64,000 bases of DNA, from contig JAIXMQ010000002.1 of assembly GCA_025716855.1 (NCBI GenBank), positions 310,001 to 374,000 on the forward strand, written 5' to 3'. How positions within the stretch are numbered: the stretch's first letter is position 1; each line of letters opens with the position of its first letter. Origin of the DNA: Pilaira anomala (Eukaryota; Mucoromycota; Mucoromycetes; Mucorales; Mucoraceae). Shown here piece by piece: positions 59,490 through 64,000 of the stretch. Under the pieces are notes generated by a model, which worked only from the letters and a program-made list of their open reading frames with translations, was not told the DNA's origin and did no database searches. A program made the position numbers and the translations under genes.

Positions 59490-60315
59490 CGGTTGTAAAT
59501 GGGTCCACCAGAGTACAATTCGTATGTCAGAATTATTTTTACATGAAGATGAATTGAACTTGAGCAGCTACTCTGAAGCTGATTTCTTTCATGACGTTTG
59601 GCCATTCGTTTATCGGATATCTGAAGAAAAGGGTGTGATAAAAATGCTTGGCGAAAGATTTAGTGTCGCTGTGGCCTCGGCACGAAATGCAGATAGAAGC
59701 CTTGAAGTAACTGAAAGAAGACAAAGGAAGATACCAGGAAGCTGGTTAGACGTCCCATTTAAAATAGTAAATGATGAGCTTGGCTTGTGTGAAGTGGGAA
59801 AAGACAAGTTCATTGCCAAAAAGATTTGAGGGTATCACAGACTTGTTGTTTCCTAAATCTTCCTTCGGTTGTTGATGACAAATAATTTGACGATGGTCTC
59901 GTCAAATTACCTAAAACACTAAAGGATATGTTCTTCGTTTTAATCCAAGAGAATCCAGCTCAAGTGTAGGATTTTTAATGACGGGTAAGTAATACATACA
60001 TATTGTGATAGTATAGAAGCATCTAATAATGCAATTTTTAGGATTAAACGTGGAATTAATTACAATGGATATCCCCATTGGTCATAATATTACATGTATT
60101 TCAAAACTCCAAAACTCAAATTTTTATCTATATTGAGTACACTCGCTGTTGATTTTCTTCCTCTTTTGGAAGCTGTGTGGAAAGGGAAAAAAGCTACGAA
60201 AGCTTCAATTAAAGCTTTGAATGATCATAAAAGAAAGGCAATTGAATTGACAACTCACGCCGATAAAACACCAGTACTACTACCACCCTCCTTCGTTCGT
60301 ATTTGTATGATTTAA
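59490..60315 (+). pseudogene. orphan-family gene relic
   Basis: A plus-strand stretch from about 59490 reads GCKWVHQSTIRMSELFLHED, then SEADFFHDVWPFVYRISEEK and PGSWLDVPFKIVNDELGLCE to a stop at 59827. Coding-like sequence resumes in other frames: LPKTLKDMFFVLIQENPAQ near 59910, then after a possible intron (59984-60042) MDIPIGHNITCISKLQ near 60066, and a Lys-rich C-terminal piece to 60315. At least two frameshifts and one stop are needed to join them. The pattern resembles uncharacterised multicopy Mucorales genes (my recollection, unverified). No function assigned. Confidence 0.5.
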
Positions 60316-61507
60316 TATTTATCCCTCTTGATCGCGGTAAGTACGATATATTGTACACAATACCATTATAGTGTAGCAGCCATAGGAGGCTTAATAATTA
60401 ATGTCATACAATAAATATTATAAAAAAGATAAAGCATAAATAAATAAAACGGCTTTTTCTTTTTAAAAATATTCTTTGTGTATGATAGTTGAAGACCTAT
60501 ATATGCATTACACTGGATTAACCTATACGTAAATGTTAATTGTATAAAAAAAATTTTTGAATAAAAAAGAAAGAAAAAAAAAGTGGCGTGTGAAAAAAAA
60601 AGAAGTCAAATAATAATCAAATGAGTGGTCAATTCTAACTCTAACAATCAGCCCTCATTACTGCGAACAAAAAATAACAAAGTAAGTGCATATTGCTTTT
60701 TATAATTTTATAAGAATTTGGTGGGGTAAAGTTCTTCTAGTATGAGAATTAGATATATGTTTACAAGGTAGAAAATTACCATGTTTAGTATAATCCTATA
60801 CCACGGAATAAATTCGACAAATATAGAAAGTCTTAACACGCCAAATTTGGCGAGTGATTTTTTTTTAATAATAAATATTTCTTTCTCAAATAAAATGAAC
60901 ATTATTGTAAACCGATGAAGTAACTGATAAATATATGAAAGCGCCTAATAACTCAAAATAAACACCGTTTTTTATTTAATTTTGAAAACACGTATTTACA
61001 TAAATACCACATTAATCTGTATTTGTTGCTTGGTACATAATAATATCAAACTTATCACAATCTAACAATTAAAATAAAATACTTTTTTATAAAAAATAGT
61101 TTAAAACAAGAAACAACTTTTTTTTTTTTTTTTTTTTTTTTTAGTTATTTGGTTTTGTTTATTTGGTTTTGATATTTTAGTTTTTATTATTTGCATTCTA
61201 TTTATTCCAAAATACAATCAGGTTTTTTTATATTTTAATGACAAGCCTTTTTAAATTATGTGTGGCTTGTCTCAAAAAATAATCTAGAGAAGTATATTAT
61301 TTAGCATGAACTACATCTCTTGTGGCATGATAGTTTAAAGTTTGTAGTGAATGATCTCTTTAAAAATCTAGTGAATGATATTTTAAAATTTATAGTGAAT
61401 GACGTTTTTAAAGATACAATGAATGACATTTTAAAGATTTGGTGAATGATATTTTCGAGCATATAGCAATGATATAAATTGTGGAGAAAACATATCAATA
61501 TGTCAAG

Positions 61508-61539
<32 letters not shown>

Positions 61540-62419
61540 ACAGCAGTTGACATTGTATTTGAAACTATTTGTGTATCAAAAAATTAAATTATTATTTCCT
61601 TAAAAAGGTTCCCTTAAAATATACCCTATTCAAAAAAATATGCATTTTTTTTTCTTAATGCTTTTTAGAGTGTGTGCCTGAATCTGTTCATTCTACTTAT
61701 GTCAAAGAGATCTTCATTGACTGAAAAATGTAGTTGGGTATAAAAAAAGGTACACCGACTCTTTTTTCCTCATCATCTTAAAAAAGAAAAAAGAAAAAAG
61801 AAAAAAAAAATATTGCTTGACATAAATGCTTATAAATGATGCAAAAAACAAAAAATAAAGTAGCTGCTCAGAAATTATTATATAAAGACAATCGAACTCA
61901 TTTTGCTTTACATTTCATTTTCGTTTTTTTTGAAAAAAAAGATGGATGGTTATAAAATAACACATGTGTGTAGTAATAAGCATTTATTTTTACATAAAAA
62001 GATCTTTTTCTTTTTATTCGTACGCTTTCAAATTAATAACTTTGCTAGCATAAAAAAAAAGAAAGTAGTAAACTATTAAAAACATTTATAATAAAATGTA
62101 AATAGATGTTGAGAAAAAAAGCGACGAGGAGAATTAAACAGTAATACCGAACATAATATTTGGAGTTGCTGTTGCGGCTTCAACAGAGAAGAAAAAGAAA
62201 GTAAACTTTTTCTCATGTGGCGTGTGAAAAAATATATGATACCAATAAGAATCGAGTATATCCATAAATGGGAAAATTTATGCCAATTTTTTTTTCACAT
62301 GGTGTACTGGCATTATGGTGTTATATAACATAAACTTTACTTAATAGCTATCCAACCAGAGTTTGAAATAATACGAAAAGCTGTCAATGTTTACTTTTAA
62401 CATGAAAAAAATTTTCTAT

Positions 62420-62453
<34 letters not shown>

Positions 62454-62640
62454 CTTCTTCTTCTTTTTTCTGTAAGCCGTACTCAAGCGAAACCTGCTTT
62501 TATTGCAATCGGATAGGAAGTTGCAGATGTATCTGGCGAGTAGATCGCATTTTTGAAGCTTTGGTGTACGTAGTTTATTTCTTCATGAACCCTTTCGTAC
62601 TTGCTCTGGTGATACTGGATATAGATGAAAGAATGGTGGC
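60316..62640. other. gene-poor AT-rich region
   Basis: No supported gene over 2.3 kb. Long T run at about 61120-61142, TA dinucleotide run at 61509-61538, the short repeat family at 61340-61480, and a CTT/T tract at about 62424-62467. Confidence 0.5.
61340..61480. repeat. dispersed short repeat family, locus 2
   Basis: Five imperfect units of about 25-28 bp around AGTGAATGATATTTTAAA (variants AATGAATGACATTTTAAA and GGTGAATGATATTTTCGA), matching 52160-52275. Confidence 0.88.
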
Positions 62641-62644
62641 TCAT

Positions 62645-63163
62645 CTCTTATATATTGCCTCTTCGTCAAACGCTATGCTTGTTTTATTTCAGAGAGTTAT
62701 ATCAGATTAATTCTGTACTGGCTCACTTTGGTTTGCAGATCTCTGATGTGATTTTTGTACAAAGGTATTAGAAAGGATTGTTTATTACGTCTTTGGTGAA
62801 CCGTGGTACTTCTTAATATGTCTAGCATAGAAGCTTGTAGTATTTTAGTAATGTGGTGGTATATGATGATTTTGATATGCTGAAGTGCTGATAGCTTTAT
62901 GTATGGAAATGGTGTGTTTTCCGTCTTTGATGAATCGAAGATAAGTAGGTGTTTAGGTGTTTGGTGTAGCTTTTGGAAGTCTTGACTTCACTGGATGAAC
63001 TATTTTTATTCTCCTTGCTTCTTCTTGTTCGTCTGGTGTTCTCCTACAATCTAACTTGATTGTTCTTGATAAAGAGTCTACTTGACCCGGGTTTACTTCT
63101 TACTTGGTTATCTTCTACTAGAATCTTGTCTTCTGCTTGGGGTTTCTATAATGTCAATCAACC
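62645..63163 (+). repeat. large imperfect inverted repeat, left arm
   Basis: Reverse-complement match along its whole length to 63349-63875. Conserved blocks include CCTCTTCGTCAAA, GCTTGTTTTATTTCAGAGA, TTTGGTTTGCAGATCTCTGA and TGATAGCTTTATGTATG. I estimate about 75 percent identity with a few small indels. Confidence 0.9.
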
Positions 63164-63348
63164 AAAAAAAAAAAAAAAATCATTATAGTTTTGCAAAAAC
63201 TCTTTCTTTCGCGGTTTTTACTCTTTTTACGCGCTTTACAACAAAAATCATTTTGTTTAGACAATTTATAGACCAACCACCCCTCTCTTTAAAAAGCAGA
63301 CCCAAAAATCTAAAAAAACACAAAAAAAATATAAAATTTAAAAAAAAT

Positions 63349-63875
63349 GGTTGACATTCTAGAAACACCAAGCAAAAGACATGATCCCAGTAGAAGAAAA
63401 CCAAGACGGTTGTAAACCTTGATCAAGTGGACTCTTCATCAAGACCAATCAAGACTGACTGTAGGAGAAAACTAGAAGGACAAGAAGCTGGAAGGAGAAT
63501 AAATCTAAAGTTCTGAAGGTGTTGTTGAGATGGAAGAAAGCTGCAACAAACACTGACATACCTACTTACTTTCGCTTCATCATAGATAGAAAATTCACCA
63601 GTTTCATACATAAAGCTATCAGTACTTCAACATATCTGTATCATCATCATGTATCACCATAATACTATTATAGTGCAAGCTTCCATGTTAGACATATTGA
63701 GAAGTACTATGTAGATACGATTCACCCGAGACGTAGCAGGCAATCCCTAATACTTTTGTATAAAAATCACCTCAGAGATCTGCAAACCAAAGTGTTCAGC
63801 ACAGAGTTAATCTGATATAATTCTCTGAAATAAAACAAGCACTGCATTTGACGAAGAGGTAATATATAAGAGCAA
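63349..63875 (-). repeat. large imperfect inverted repeat, right arm
   Basis: Partner of 62645-63163 with a ~185 bp spacer that contains an A run and a Lys-rich stretch. A transcript crossing both arms would fold into a hairpin over 500 bp long. No protein family recognised in either arm. Confidence 0.9.
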
Positions 63876-64000
63876 GTGAGTTGTTGTTTGGAAGTCTTAT
63901 TTGGTGATCTGGTTCCGGTCTTAAGGTATTAGTGGCAGGGTACGCTATTTATATCGGGTGGATAATTTTCGCTGGTCAAAAGTTCTGGGTAGTCTGGGCA

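Noticed and set aside
62387..62710. 107-codon ORF with Phe/Ser and hydrophobic segments
   Set aside because: It begins in a T/CTT tract and overlaps the inverted repeat; the other arm does not keep it.

Overview
The window looks like nuclear DNA of an early-diverging filamentous fungus, most likely Mucorales (Mucoromycota). The reasons are strong AT bias, GT-AG introns mostly of 45-100 bp, long A/T homopolymers, a class V chitin synthase fused to a myosin motor, and several gene families that I associate with Mucorales only. All calls come from reading the sequence; no database search was possible.

Layout. (1) 1-14.1 kb, housekeeping: the 3' part of a NIPSNAP-family gene (+), convergent with a mitochondrial beta-ketoacyl-ACP synthase (-), then a 4-exon myosin-motor chitin synthase (-), a 3.6 kb gene-free spacer rich in microsatellites, and a low-complexity coiled-coil protein (+). 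(2) 14.7-36.3 kb, a repeat and transposon island. It holds a 3' relic of a PFK-2/FBPase-2 gene, a decayed gene with about ten Myb repeats, an intact 8-exon orphan gene (-), a head-to-head palindrome of a PIF/Harbinger-like element, LINE fragments, six tandem copies of a ~456 bp unit, more LINE fragments in head-to-tail order, a broken inverted copy of the orphan gene (+), a Helitron helicase tail and a dead IS630/Tc1-type transposase. Inverted repeats at 14.7/36.2 kb and at 17.7-19.5/31.7-33.9 kb are both nearly centred on the tandem array, so the island is roughly mirror-symmetric. (3) 37.8-47.9 kb, unique genes: ankyrin-repeat protein (+), VAMP7-type R-SNARE (-), ribosomal protein eL36 (-), a 3' fragment of an orphan family (+) and an AT-hook protein (+). 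(4) 48-53 kb: mostly non-coding with two small inverted-repeat elements. (5) 53.1-58.8 kb: mitochondrial NAD-malic enzyme (+) and an SMPD4-like neutral sphingomyelinase (-). (6) 59-64 kb: a decayed orphan gene, a short repeat family shared with 52 kb, and a large imperfect inverted repeat (arms ~520 bp) near the right edge.

The live genes are ordinary cell functions (mitochondrial fatty acid synthesis, malate oxidation, cell-wall synthesis, vacuolar/endosomal fusion, ribosome, sphingolipid turnover) and do not form a pathway cluster. The most unusual parts are the mirror-symmetric island centred on the tandem array, whose units each keep a 62-codon ORF, and the long hairpin-forming repeat at 62.6-63.9 kb.
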